Below, piece after piece: positions 1 through 7,803 of a DNA stretch of 16,885 bases (its first letter is position 1; the number at the start of each line of letters is the position of its first letter). Both the position numbers and the translations under genes were made by a program. The notes beneath the pieces were generated by a model. That model was not told where the DNA came from and ran no database searches. It saw only the letters and a program-made list of their open reading frames with translations. The stretch comes from JAJZJT01 sp964610905 (GTDB lineage: Bacteria > Actinomycetota > Acidimicrobiia > Acidimicrobiales > RAAP-2), in the NCBI GenBank assembly GCA_964610905.1, contig CAZSYT010000074.1, positions 1 to 16,885 on the forward strand. The letters are read 5' to 3'.

Positions 1-572
1 GCCGGCGCCCCACGCCACGGCCTCGCAGCGCCGCGGCACCTGCGCGGCGCCCGACGACAGCCGAGCGGGCGCGGCGGGCCCGACGAGCCCGGCGCCTGCC
101 CGTCGCGGCCGCGGCGCTCTTCGCTCTCGTCGTCATCGGGACCAGCTTCCCGGTGACGCAGCTCGTGTCCGAACGCCACCAGCTCGCCACCGCCCAGGCG
201 CACCTGGCAGCGGTCCAGCACGAGAACCACCTCCTGACCGAGCAGCGGGCTGAGCTGCGCTCCCCCAGCGCGGCGGGGCGTCTCGCCCGCGAGCGCTACC
301 AGCTGGTGGGACCCGGCCAGACCCTCTACCAGGTGGTGGCGCCCGCAGGCACGCAGGCGGGGTCTTCGGACGGCACCCCGGCTGGTGACCCGGCCGACCA
401 GCCGCTGGTCCCGCCGTCGAAGGCGCCGAACATGAACCCGCAGCCGGGGCTGCTCGGCACCGGTTCGACCCCGGGGCCGGCACCCGGGGCGACGGCCACC
501 GGCCACGCGTCCGGCTCCGGCGCCCCCGGCTTCTGGGGCCGCGTCGAACGTGTCCTCGAGTTCTGGCGGTGA
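1..572 (+). CDS. FtsB/DivIC-like septum formation initiator (5' end cut by window)
   Basis: The frame is open from base 3 to the TGA at 570-572, with no ATG or GTG before 153, so the true start lies upstream of the window. A GTG at 153 gives 139 residues but would cut off the membrane anchor. Read from base 3 the order is a basic, Ala/Arg-rich cytoplasmic N-terminus, one hydrophobic segment (about bases 96-152, LPVAAAALFALVVIG), a short coiled coil (LATAQAHLAAVQHENHLL) and the FtsB-type end with ARERYQLVGPGQTLYQVV. A roughly 75-residue Pro/Gly/Ser-rich tail follows and ends in FWGRVERVLEFWR. FtsB/DivIC proteins are single-pass divisome proteins that pair with FtsL-like partners through the coiled coil. 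The position ahead of DUF501 and ppx matches the usual actinobacterial order, in which enolase normally comes just before. The tail is longer than in enterobacterial FtsB. The family is fairly sure; the tail's role is unknown. Confidence 0.82.
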   Translation, partial: RRPTPRPRSAAAPARRPTTAERARRARRARRLPVAAAALFALVVIGTSFPVTQLVSERHQLATAQAHLAAVQHENHLLTEQRAELRSPSAAGRLARERYQLVGPGQTLYQVVAPAGTQAGSSDGTPAGDPADQPLVPPSKAPNMNPQPGLLGTGSTPGPAPGATATGHASGSGAPGFWGRVERVLEFWR

Positions 573-1078
573 CGAGCCCGCCAGGCGAGGAGGCGAGCCC
601 GGAGGACGTCGAATCGGTGGAGGCCAGTCTCGGGCGTCCGGCTGCAGGCCAGTTCACCGTGGTGGTACGTGACGAGCGAGGAGCCCCCGCCGTGATCGCC
701 AACGGCGCCTTCCTCGTCGACGGCACGCCCATGCCCACCCGCTACTGGCTGGTCGACCCCGTCCTGCACGACGCCGTCAGCCGCCTCGAGTCGGCGGGCG
801 GTGTCCGCCAGGCCGAGCGCGACGTCGACCCCGAGCGCCTGGCCGAGGCCCACGCCCGCTACGCCGCCGAGCGGGACGGGACCATCCCGGTGGACCACCC
901 CGGGCCACGCCCGTCCGGCGGGGTCGGCGGCACCCGCCAGGGCGTCAAGTGCCTCCACGCCCACCTGGCGTGGTGGCTGGCCGGCGGTGACGACCCGGTC
1001 GGGGCGTGGACGGCGGGCCGCCTGGGGCTGCACAGCGACGTGCCGGCGCCGGGCCGCCGTGCTGGCAACGGCCGATGA
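569..1078 (+). CDS. DUF501 family protein
   Basis: The protein has 169 residues and starts at a GTG that overlaps the TGA of the preceding gene (GTGA), which implies translational coupling. It matches DUF501, a family of small actinobacterial proteins of unknown biochemical role that sit between a DivIC-like gene and ppx. Visible family marks are PTRYWLVDP near residues 56-64, the GVKCLHAHLAWWLAGGDDPVG block at about 125-145, and an E-rich segment between them. The Cys and His of CLHAH (128-132) look like possible metal or active-site residues, but that is inference. No signal peptide or membrane segment is visible, so it is probably cytoplasmic. Its stop overlaps the start of the phosphatase gene, so the three genes form one operon. 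The family call is confident; the function is not known. Confidence 0.88.
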   Translation: MTSPPGEEASPEDVESVEASLGRPAAGQFTVVVRDERGAPAVIANGAFLVDGTPMPTRYWLVDPVLHDAVSRLESAGGVRQAERDVDPERLAEAHARYAAERDGTIPVDHPGPRPSGGVGGTRQGVKCLHAHLAWWLAGGDDPVGAWTAGRLGLHSDVPAPGRRAGNGR

Positions 1079-2007
1079 CCCCGCCCCTCGCACCCGTGGC
1101 CGCCGTCGACTGTGGCACCAACTCGACCCGGCTCCTCGTCGTCGACGGGCGCGGCGTGCCCCTGGTGCGGTTGATGGAGATCACCCGGTTGGGCCAAGGG
1201 GTCGACGCCACCGGTCGGCTGGCACCTGATGCCGTCGACCGGTGCGTCGGCGTCCTCGAGCAGTACCGCTCAGTCATGGCCGGCCACGGCGTCGAGCGGG
1301 CACGCCTGGTCGCGACCTCCGCGGTGCGCGACGCGGCGAACGGGGCGGACTTCCTCCGGGCCGCCGAGAGGGCGAGCGGGGTCACCCCCGAGCTCCTCGA
1401 CGGCGAGTCGGAGGGTCGGCTCTCGATGGCCGGTGCCGTGGCCGAGCTCGACCCGTCAGCCGGCCCGTTCCTGGTCGTCGACATCGGTGGCGGGTCCACC
1501 GAGCTGGTGGCGGGCAGCGGACCCGACGACCCCGACCTGGCGGTCGTGTCGCTGCAGCTCGGCTGCGTACGGGTGACCGAGCGGTGGCTGCGCGACGACC
1601 CGCCCACTCCCGACCAGCTGGCGGAGGCCGAGGCCGGGGTGGCTTCCCTGCTCGACGAGGCTGTCGCCCGCCACCCGCGCTTCGCCGAGGCCCGTCGGCT
1701 GGTCGGCTTGGCGGGCACCGTGTCCACGGTCGCCTCGCTCCGGTCGGGCCTCGCCAGCTACGACCGAGCCCAGGTGCACCACGCGGTCCTGTCGGGCGCC
1801 GAGATCGCGTCGTGGTACCGCACCCTGGCCGCCGAGCCCGCGGCCGACCGCCTCGCCCGAGCGGGAATGGCCCCCGGTCGCCAGGATGTGATCGTGGGCG
1901 GGGTGCTCGTGCTGCACGCCGTCGTGGACCGGCTCGGCTTCGACGAGTGCCTGGTGTCGGAGTCGGACATCCTCGACGGCCTGGCGGCGTCGCTGACCGG
2001 CGCATGA
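1075..2007 (+). CDS. ppx: Ppx/GppA family exopolyphosphatase
   Basis: This 310-residue protein belongs to the ASKHA-fold Ppx/GppA family, which releases phosphate from the ends of polyphosphate or hydrolyses pppGpp. The start chosen is ATG 1075, which overlaps the previous stop as ATGA and places the first phosphate-binding motif (AAVDCGTNSTRLL, residues 9-21) at the N-terminus as expected. A GTG at 1006 in the same frame would add an unrelated extension inside the DUF501 gene. The second phosphate motif is VVDIGGGSTELV (134-145), and an adenosine-like motif VGLAGTVSTVASL lies at 210-222. Glu113 in GESEGRLS sits where the family's catalytic Glu is expected. The conserved end VSESDILDGLA is present. 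At about 310 residues it has the short, two-domain actinobacterial size without the C-terminal HD domain of E. coli Ppx. Choosing between polyphosphate and pppGpp as substrate is not possible from sequence alone. Confidence 0.92.
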   Translation: MTPPLAPVAAVDCGTNSTRLLVVDGRGVPLVRLMEITRLGQGVDATGRLAPDAVDRCVGVLEQYRSVMAGHGVERARLVATSAVRDAANGADFLRAAERASGVTPELLDGESEGRLSMAGAVAELDPSAGPFLVVDIGGGSTELVAGSGPDDPDLAVVSLQLGCVRVTERWLRDDPPTPDQLAEAEAGVASLLDEAVARHPRFAEARRLVGLAGTVSTVASLRSGLASYDRAQVHHAVLSGAEIASWYRTLAAEPAADRLARAGMAPGRQDVIVGGVLVLHAVVDRLGFDECLVSESDILDGLAASLTGA

Positions 2008-2016
2008 CGGCACCGA

Positions 2017-2039
2017 CGGCGGGGTGGGCCGTCCCGCCG
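2017..2039 (+). terminator. Possible hairpin terminator after ppx
   Basis: Ten bases after the ppx stop, CGGCGGG (2017-2023) pairs perfectly with CCCGCCG (2033-2039) across a 9-base loop. There is no T-run after it. GC-rich hairpins without a U-tract are common after high-GC actinobacterial operons, but such inverted repeats also arise by chance at this base composition. Confidence 0.35.
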
Positions 2040-2088
2040 CCTGCCGCCGGCGCTGCGGGCGAGGTCGCGAGCGGCGCCGGGGCGCGAC

Positions 2089-2126
2089 TAACCTCAAGCG
2101 GTCCCGACGATCCTTGAGGAGGGCGG
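2089..2126 (+). promoter_or_regulatory. Putative -10 box and Shine-Dalgarno for the glycosyltransferase fusion gene
   Basis: TAACCT at 2089-2094 resembles an actinobacterial -10 hexamer (TANNNT) and stands out in GC-rich surroundings. No convincing -35 hexamer is visible 16-18 bases upstream. GAGGAGGG at 2116-2123 is a strong Shine-Dalgarno, with its core ending four bases before the GTG at 2127, and it fixes that start. The implied 5' leader is about 25 bases. Confidence 0.45.
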
Positions 2127-5100
2127 GTGGGCGTCCACATCTGCACGATCGCCGCGAGGAACTACCTCCCCTTCGTGCGCACGCTGGCCACGTCGTTCAG
2201 GGAGGTCCATCCGGACGGGCGGGTCTCTGCCCTGATCTTCGACGACATCGACTGCGTCGTGGGTCCGGGCGAGCCCTTCGAGGTCCTGCGGCTCGCCGAT
2301 CTCGGCGAGGACGTGGGCGAGCTCCATCGCATGGCGATGATCTACGACGTCACCGAGCTCGCCACGGCGCTCAAGCCGTGGCTCCTCGAGGCCCTCCTCG
2401 GACGCGGCTCGGATGCCGTGCTCTACCTCGACCCCGACATCCAGGTCTTCTCCTCGCTCCAGCCGCTCGCCGACGCCGCCGTCGCCCACGGGATCGCCCT
2501 GACGCCCCACGTCGACACGCCGTTCCCGCTCGACGACCGCAAGACCGAGGACCGGGCCATCCTGGCCGCTGGCATCTACAACCTCGGCTTCATCGGCGTC
2601 GCTCGCACCGCCCAGCCGTTCCTCGACTACTGGAAGGAGAGGCTCCGCCGCGAGTGCAGGGTTGACCCGCAGAACATGCGCTTCGTCGACCAGCGCTGGG
2701 TCGACTTCGTCCCCGGGCTCTTCGACCACGTGATCGTCCGCGACCCGCAGTACAACGTGGCCTACTGGAACCTCCACGGGCGGACCCTGGCCTGGACGGG
2801 AGCGGGCTACGAGGTCAACGGCCGCCCCCTCGCCTTCTACCACTTCAGCGGGTACTCGCCGTTCGCCCGGCACCTGCTGAGCAGGCACCAGGGCGACCGC
2901 CCACGGATCCTCCTCAGCGAGCACCCGGACCTCAGTCGCCTCTGCGACCAGTACGCGGACCGGCTTCTCCGCAACGGAGCGGCCGCCGTCCGCGGGATCG
3001 AGTACGGCTTCGACCGAATGGCCGACGGCACGCCGATCGACCAGGTCATGAGGCAGCTGTACCGAGACTGGCTCGAGGAGGCGGAGGACCCCGAGACCGT
3101 CCCGGTCGAGCTCCCACCCGACCCGTTCGAGCGGGCGGGCGCCGCCGAGCTGACCGTCCGGTTGAACGAGCCACCGGACGTCGTCGGGGACCCCGGGCGG
3201 CTGACCTGCTACCTCGCGGCGCTGCACGCCAGCCGGCCCGACCTCCGGGCGGCCTTCCCCGATCCCCAGTGGGCGGACCACGACCGGTTCATGGGCTGGG
3301 TGGTGGACGAGTCGCTGAACGGCGACATCCCCGCCCTGCTGGCCCGCGAGCCCGCTCCTCGCGACGGAGAGGTCACTGCGGGCGGTCCGCCGGTGGCTGG
3401 CAGCGTGGCGGGGGAGTGGGCACCCGGCGACCGCCTGCGGCCGGGCATCGTCGTCGCGGGGTACCTCAACGCCGAGCTCGGCATCGGCGAGGGGGCGCGG
3501 CTCACCGTCGACGCGGTGGCCGCGAGCGGGGTTCCCTTCACGACCGTCGGCTACCGCGCGACGAACAGCCGCCAGCTGCACCCCTTCGCCGTCACCGGTG
3601 CGAGCGCTCGCGACCTCGACACCAACGTCGTCGTCGTGAACGCCGACCAGTTCGCGCACTTCGCCTCGGAGGCAGGCTCCAGCTTCTTCGCCGGTCGGTA
3701 CACGATCGCCCAGTGGGCCTGGGAGCTCGAAGAGTTCCCTCGGCAGTACTGGCCCGTCCTCGACCTGGTGAGCGAGGTCTGGGCAGTCTCCGAGTTCGCC
3801 CGCTCGGCCATTGCCGCCGTCACGGACAAGCCGGTGCTCGCCTTCCCGCACCCGATCGTCCCGCCGGTCGTGGACGACCGCATCGACCGGGCCGCGGTGG
3901 GCCTGCCGGAGGGCTTCGTCTTCCTCTTCTGCTTCGACCTCTTCTCGGTCCTCGAGCGCAAGAACCCCCTGGGGCTCATCGAGGCGTTCTGCCGCGCCTT
4001 CGAGCCCGGGGAGGGACCGACCCTCGTCCTGAAGGCCATCAACGGGGCCACCTGCGTCAACGAGCTCGAGCATCTGCGCTGGGCGATGAGAGGGCGCAAG
4101 GACATCGTCCTGCTCGACCGCTATCTCGACCACGACGAGCAAGCGGCGCTGATGGCGCTGTGCGACTGCTACGTGTCCCTCCATCGCAGCGAGGGGTTCG
4201 GTCTCACCATGGCCGAGGCGATGGCACTGGGCAAGCCGGTGATCGCGACGGCGTACTCGGGGAACCTCGACTTCATGGACGCCTCGACTGCGTACCTCGT
4301 CCCGACGACGATGACCCCCGTCCCGAAGGGGTGCGACCCCTATCCCGCCGGCGCCGAGTGGGCCGATCCTGACCTCGGCGAGGCGGCCCGTCTGATGCGC
4401 GCCGTCGTCGAGCACCCGGACGCCGCCGCCGCCGTCGGGCAGCGTGCCCGGAAGTCGGTCCTTTCCAACCACAGTGTCGAGCGACGGGCCGAGTTCGTCC
4501 GACGGCGCTTCGACGAGATCCAGCGCAAGCGGGCTGCGCTGATCGAAGCGGACCGGGCGGACGCGATGCGCGCCTCGTCGCAGCGCAGCAGGTCGCGCCA
4601 GCTCCTCGCCAGGGCGCGCTCGACCGTCGAACGGGTGACCGGCCCCGTCGGGCACCTTGACGCGGTGCACCCGGTGCCTACGCACGACGCCGTGGCCGGT
4701 CTGCGCGAGGCAGGTGAAGGCGTCAGCGCGGTGGTGGACCGGGAGCTCCGAGATGACGTGACCCGGCTGCGCCGCCACGTCGAGCTCGTCCAGCACTCGA
4801 TCCTCGAACGCGAGGTTGCGCTCGGGAGGCACCTCTCCCACGCTTCCGTCCGCCAGGACGAGCTGGAGCGTACCGTCGAGCGCCTCGATGCGCGGCTCGC
4901 AGGGCGAAGCGGGTTGGCGGTGAGCTTCGATCAGGTACAGGCGTCGGTGGCCGCGTTGCGCGCCGTGCCGGACACGGGGCATCCGCCCGCGTTCCAGGTC
5001 GTCGACGAGCTCGGTCGAGAGGCGATCGGCTTCGACACAGGAGCCGAGGGTTCCGACGGCTACGCAGGGTTCGAAGACGTCTTCCGCGGCTCCGAGGACC

Positions 5101-5663
5101 TGATCCGCGGCAGGCTGCGACGGTACCTCCCGGAGCTGGCCGGTCACTCGCCGATCGTGGACGTCGGCTGCGGTCGAGGCGAGATGCTCGATCTACTTGC
5201 CGAGGCGGGGACACCCGGCATCGGCATCGACCTCGACGAGTCGATGGTCGAGCGCACGCGCGCGAAGGGCCACGAGGTCGTGCACGGCGACGCCATCGCC
5301 GTGCTCCGCGAGCGTCCTGCGGGGTCGGTCGGCGCCGTCGTGTCGTTCCAGCTGGTCGAGCACCTCTGGTCCGACCAGATCGCAGCCCTCCTGGTCGAGG
5401 CCCGTCGGGTCCTCGTTCCCGACGGGATCTTCATCGCCGAGACGGTCAACCCGCACGCGCTCCAGGCCTTCAAGACGTTCTGGACGGACCTCACGCACCG
5501 GACGCCGATCTTTCCCGAGGTGCTCGCCGCCCAGTGCCGCGAGGCCGGCTTCGCTTCGGCGCGCGTCGAGTTCCAGGGAGGTAGCGGAGTGCTTGCCGAG
5601 GACCGCTTCACCTGCGGTGACTACGCCATCATCGCGAGGAACCCGCCCGCTCCGAAACGGTAG
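2127..5663 (+). CDS. Multidomain glycosyltransferase (GT-A + GT4) fused to a WbdD-like methyltransferase
   Basis: The protein has 1178 residues with no signal peptide or membrane segment, so it is probably cytoplasmic or membrane-peripheral. The GTG start has a strong Shine-Dalgarno and gives the usual N-terminus HICTIAARNYLPFVRTLATSF. Residues about 1-255 form a GT-A nucleotide-sugar transferase with a DxD-type motif YLDPDI (100-105), NLGFIG (152-157) and FYHFSG (237-242). A helical linker follows. Residues about 440-795 are a GT4-type GT-B enzyme with GIGEG (452-456) and the EX7E motif from Glu689 to Glu697 in EGFGLTMAEAMALGKP. Residues about 865-925 look like coiled coil. Residues about 975-1170 are a class I SAM methyltransferase with VDVGCGRGE (1011-1019), GIDLD (1033-1037), FQLVEHL (1074-1080) and THRTP (1123-1127). 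The methyltransferase resembles that of WbdD, which caps O-antigen chains, but no kinase domain is present. The enzyme probably builds and methylates a surface glycan; the sugars are unknown. Both neighbours are separate transcription units. Confidence 0.85.
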   Translation: MGVHICTIAARNYLPFVRTLATSFREVHPDGRVSALIFDDIDCVVGPGEPFEVLRLADLGEDVGELHRMAMIYDVTELATALKPWLLEALLGRGSDAVLYLDPDIQVFSSLQPLADAAVAHGIALTPHVDTPFPLDDRKTEDRAILAAGIYNLGFIGVARTAQPFLDYWKERLRRECRVDPQNMRFVDQRWVDFVPGLFDHVIVRDPQYNVAYWNLHGRTLAWTGAGYEVNGRPLAFYHFSGYSPFARHLLSRHQGDRPRILLSEHPDLSRLCDQYADRLLRNGAAAVRGIEYGFDRMADGTPIDQVMRQLYRDWLEEAEDPETVPVELPPDPFERAGAAELTVRLNEPPDVVGDPGRLTCYLAALHASRPDLRAAFPDPQWADHDRFMGWVVDESLNGDIPALLAREPAPRDGEVTAGGPPVAGSVAGEWAPGDRLRPGIVVAGYLNAELGIGEGARLTVDAVAASGVPFTTVGYRATNSRQLHPFAVTGASARDLDTNVVVVNADQFAHFASEAGSSFFAGRYTIAQWAWELEEFPRQYWPVLDLVSEVWAVSEFARSAIAAVTDKPVLAFPHPIVPPVVDDRIDRAAVGLPEGFVFLFCFDLFSVLERKNPLGLIEAFCRAFEPGEGPTLVLKAINGATCVNELEHLRWAMRGRKDIVLLDRYLDHDEQAALMALCDCYVSLHRSEGFGLTMAEAMALGKPVIATAYSGNLDFMDASTAYLVPTTMTPVPKGCDPYPAGAEWADPDLGEAARLMRAVVEHPDAAAAVGQRARKSVLSNHSVERRAEFVRRRFDEIQRKRAALIEADRADAMRASSQRSRSRQLLARARSTVERVTGPVGHLDAVHPVPTHDAVAGLREAGEGVSAVVDRELRDDVTRLRRHVELVQHSILEREVALGRHLSHASVRQDELERTVERLDARLAGRSGLAVSFDQVQASVAALRAVPDTGHPPAFQVVDELGREAIGFDTGAEGSDGYAGFEDVFRGSEDLIRGRLRRYLPELAGHSPIVDVGCGRGEMLDLLAEAGTPGIGIDLDESMVERTRAKGHEVVHGDAIAVLRERPAGSVGAVVSFQLVEHLWSDQIAALLVEARRVLVPDGIFIAETVNPHALQAFKTFWTDLTHRTPIFPEVLAAQCREAGFASARVEFQGGSGVLAEDRFTCGDYAIIARNPPAPKR

Positions 5664-5685
5664 GGGCCCAGTGCCTCGTCCGTCG

Positions 5686-5705
5686 TCGCGCCCGCCGGGG
5701 CGCGA
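5686..5705. terminator. Hairpin between convergent genes, possible two-way terminator
   Basis: TCGCGCCC (5686-5693) and GGGCGCGA (5698-5705) form a perfect 8-bp stem with a GCCG loop. It lies in the 66-base gap between the converging stops at 5663 and 5730, where a shared terminator is expected. There is no T-run on either side, so Rho-independent action is uncertain. Confidence 0.45.
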
Positions 5706-5729
5706 GGCCGGCTCGCCGCTGGCGTGGGC

Positions 5730-7661
5730 TCACGGTGCTCCGTGCACCTGTAGGAGGCGAGGGACGTCGAACCAGACGACGACCCCGCCGGAGCGTCGAC
5801 CGGGTCCGAGGGTTGCTGACAGGTACCGGAGCGTGCCTGCCGGGTTGACGCCGATCGGGTCGACGACCACTGCCGAGACGTGGTACACGGTGAGGAAGGT
5901 CCGCAGGTTCGCCTCGACCCCGGCGTTCAGGGGCGGGTAGTGGGTCAGGTCGCTCGGAGGCCCGGTGGCGCTCGGTGCGTAGGTGTTGTAGAGGATTGCC
6001 TGGACTTGCGTCGGGGCCAGCAGGTCGGGGCCGAACGTGGACCGCCCGTTCGGCCCCGGGACGAACGCGTAGCCCCCGATCAGCTTGAATCGCATGCCCG
6101 CTTCGACCTGCCCCAGCATCGAGACGAGCTGCGAGCCCACCGGGTAGGGGTAGGCGAGCACGACCGACCCACGGGGGATGTGGTCGACCGCCGAGCTGGC
6201 GTAGAAGGACGGGACGTCGATCGGCTCGCCGGCGTACGGGAGCTGGGGGACGAGGGGGAGCAGGGCAACGGCGCCGACGAGGACGGGCAGCACGGTGCCG
6301 CGGACTCGGTGCTCGGACCGCGTCGCCGTCCGCTGGGGCCGGCGGGAGCTCGCCAGCAGGTCGAGCCCGATGGCGAGCGCCGCCGCGGCGCACAGCTGCA
6401 TCAGCAGTGCGAAGCGGACTGCCATGATGTCCTGCAGCAGGGGGACCTTGTGGACGATCGCCAGGGGGAGCGGGACGTGGGTGTCGTGGCCGTCGATGGT
6501 CAGCGTGGGGCCGAGCGCGAGCACGAAGACGACGACGACCATGGTGGCGAAGAAGACCAGTGGGCGTGATCGGCGGAACCGCCACGTGAGCACGGCCAGG
6601 ACGGCGAGCAGCGGGACGCCGAGGTAGAGGCCGTTCTCGCCGGGGTTCGCGCCGGTCAGCGCATCGCCACGTGCCTTGAGGGCGGCTGGGGCGAAGTGCT
6701 GGAAGTACGTGGGCACCACGGGCCCGAGGAGGTCGCCCGGGTATCGGGCCAGGTCCGAGAGGGCATGGGGCGGCCCGACGATGTGCTGCGGTCCGAAGAC
6801 GGAGAACCAGAGCGGGTAGGCGAGGACGACAGCGGCGACGAGGGCGGCGTAGGCGCCCGCCGCGAGGGCGTGCCTCAGGTGGTCTCGCACCTCTCGCCGG
6901 TTGGTCCCAGCGAGGACGACGACCCCGCATGCCGCGGCGATGGTCGTCATGACCAGGACCTCCGCCGAGATGAAGTACTGGACCACCAGCAAGCCGCCGA
7001 GGAGGACGCCGGCCCGGCGGGCCGGAAGACGCTGGCGCACGAGGACGTCGTCGAGCACGGCGAGCACGAGCGGCGGGACGAACGACGCCGTCAGGAACAG
7101 GTGGCCATCGCCCTCGCCGATCATGAACGGCGAGAACCCGTAGAGGAGGCCGCCCACGAACGCCGCCCCCCACGAGGTCACCCAGCGGCGGAGGACGAGG
7201 CACATCGAGAGCGCCGACGCGGCGAGGGCGAGGGTCAACAGCACGTCGTACGTCGTGACCGTGCCGACGAGGAGCTGGAACGGGGCGGACGCCACCCCGA
7301 GCAGCAAGGCAGTGGTGTTGATCGCCAGGTTGGCTCCGTGGGGGAAGTTGAGCCAGCTCGTGAAGAGCGGGTTCCTCCCGTGGCTCAGTGCGTAGACGGG
7401 CCAACGTAGGAACCAGACCTCCTGCACCTGGTCCCCGCACGCGCACACGGGGAGGCGATTGCCGACGAAGAGCACGTTCGCGTAGGCAGCGACGGCGAGC
7501 CCGACATAGGCGGCAGTGATGGCCGTCACGACACGCCAGGCTCGCCGGGAGCGCTGCCGTCGGTGCGCACCGCCGCCGGGGGACGGTCGTCGGGTCGCGG
7601 CGACCGTACCGTCGGAGCACGCACGAGACCGCGGGCGGGGAGGCAGGGACGCCAGCGACAC
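5730..7661 (-). CDS. Polytopic membrane protein, GT-C glycosyltransferase-like (paralogue A)
   Basis: From GTG 7661 the protein has 643 residues. This start is preferred because the frame's upstream extension to 7814 is Arg/Pro-rich and overlaps the divergent gene, and because TATCGT lies six bases ahead of the GTG, as in a leaderless mRNA; GTG 7529 is an alternative. After a basic N-terminus there are roughly a dozen hydrophobic segments, then a roughly 165-residue C-terminal part that is probably extracytoplasmic. The first loop carries CACGDQ (Asp77), followed by SHGRNPL and FPHGANLAINT; GFSPFM lies at 175-180. An acidic residue in the first extracytoplasmic loop followed by many helices is the GT-C pattern, in which sugars are taken from polyprenyl-phosphate donors. 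It is clearly related to the divergent neighbour at 7804. The product is unknown, and a non-catalytic membrane role cannot be excluded. Confidence 0.72.
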   Translation of the reverse strand: MSLASLPPRPRSRACSDGTVAATRRPSPGGGAHRRQRSRRAWRVVTAITAAYVGLAVAAYANVLFVGNRLPVCACGDQVQEVWFLRWPVYALSHGRNPLFTSWLNFPHGANLAINTTALLLGVASAPFQLLVGTVTTYDVLLTLALAASALSMCLVLRRWVTSWGAAFVGGLLYGFSPFMIGEGDGHLFLTASFVPPLVLAVLDDVLVRQRLPARRAGVLLGGLLVVQYFISAEVLVMTTIAAACGVVVLAGTNRREVRDHLRHALAAGAYAALVAAVVLAYPLWFSVFGPQHIVGPPHALSDLARYPGDLLGPVVPTYFQHFAPAALKARGDALTGANPGENGLYLGVPLLAVLAVLTWRFRRSRPLVFFATMVVVVFVLALGPTLTIDGHDTHVPLPLAIVHKVPLLQDIMAVRFALLMQLCAAAALAIGLDLLASSRRPQRTATRSEHRVRGTVLPVLVGAVALLPLVPQLPYAGEPIDVPSFYASSAVDHIPRGSVVLAYPYPVGSQLVSMLGQVEAGMRFKLIGGYAFVPGPNGRSTFGPDLLAPTQVQAILYNTYAPSATGPPSDLTHYPPLNAGVEANLRTFLTVYHVSAVVVDPIGVNPAGTLRYLSATLGPGRRSGGVVVWFDVPRLLQVHGAP

Positions 7662-7667
7662 GCGGCG

Positions 7668-7673
7668 ACGATA
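7668..7673 (-). promoter_or_regulatory. Putative -10 box for paralogue A, leaderless arrangement
   Basis: On the minus strand TATCGT is followed by six bases and then GTG 7661. That spacing would put the transcription start at or next to the start codon. No clear -35 box or Shine-Dalgarno is seen. The support is the hexamer and its spacing only. Confidence 0.4.
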
Positions 7674-7729
7674 CCCGAGCGAGAGTCTCGAGGAGGGCCT
7701 CGGACACCCTGCGTCGACGCGCAGCGCGC

Positions 7730-7735
7730 TAGGGT
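7730..7735 (+). promoter_or_regulatory. Putative -10 box for paralogue B
   Basis: TAGGGT, in the context CGCTAGGGTCG, is a -10-like hexamer on the plus strand inside the 142-base divergent region (7662-7803). It would give a leader of about 60 bases before ATG 7804. GGGAG at 7795-7799 could then serve as a Shine-Dalgarno four bases before the start. No good -35 match is seen. Confidence 0.35.
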
Positions 7736-7803
7736 CGTCGCCCGAACAGGGAACGGAGGCGAGCCGATCGGCGGCAGACGGCGCGCGCTGGCTCGGGAGC
7801 CGC

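Noticed and set aside
1006..1074. An upstream GTG start for the Ppx gene
   Set aside because: It would add 23 residues inside the DUF501 gene ahead of a motif that normally sits at the N-terminus. The ATG at 1075 overlaps the previous stop in the usual way.
2094..5147. A 1017-codon open frame on the minus strand
   Set aside because: It lies entirely opposite the well-supported fusion gene, is rich in Arg, Val, Glu and Gly as expected of a mirror frame, and shows no recognisable domain. Long antisense open frames are routine at this GC content.
7516..7803. N-terminal extension of paralogue B, and the reciprocal extension of paralogue A to 7814
   Set aside because: Both extensions are low-complexity, Arg/Ser/Pro-rich and overlap each other's gene. 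Internal starts near promoter or ribosome-site signals fit better.
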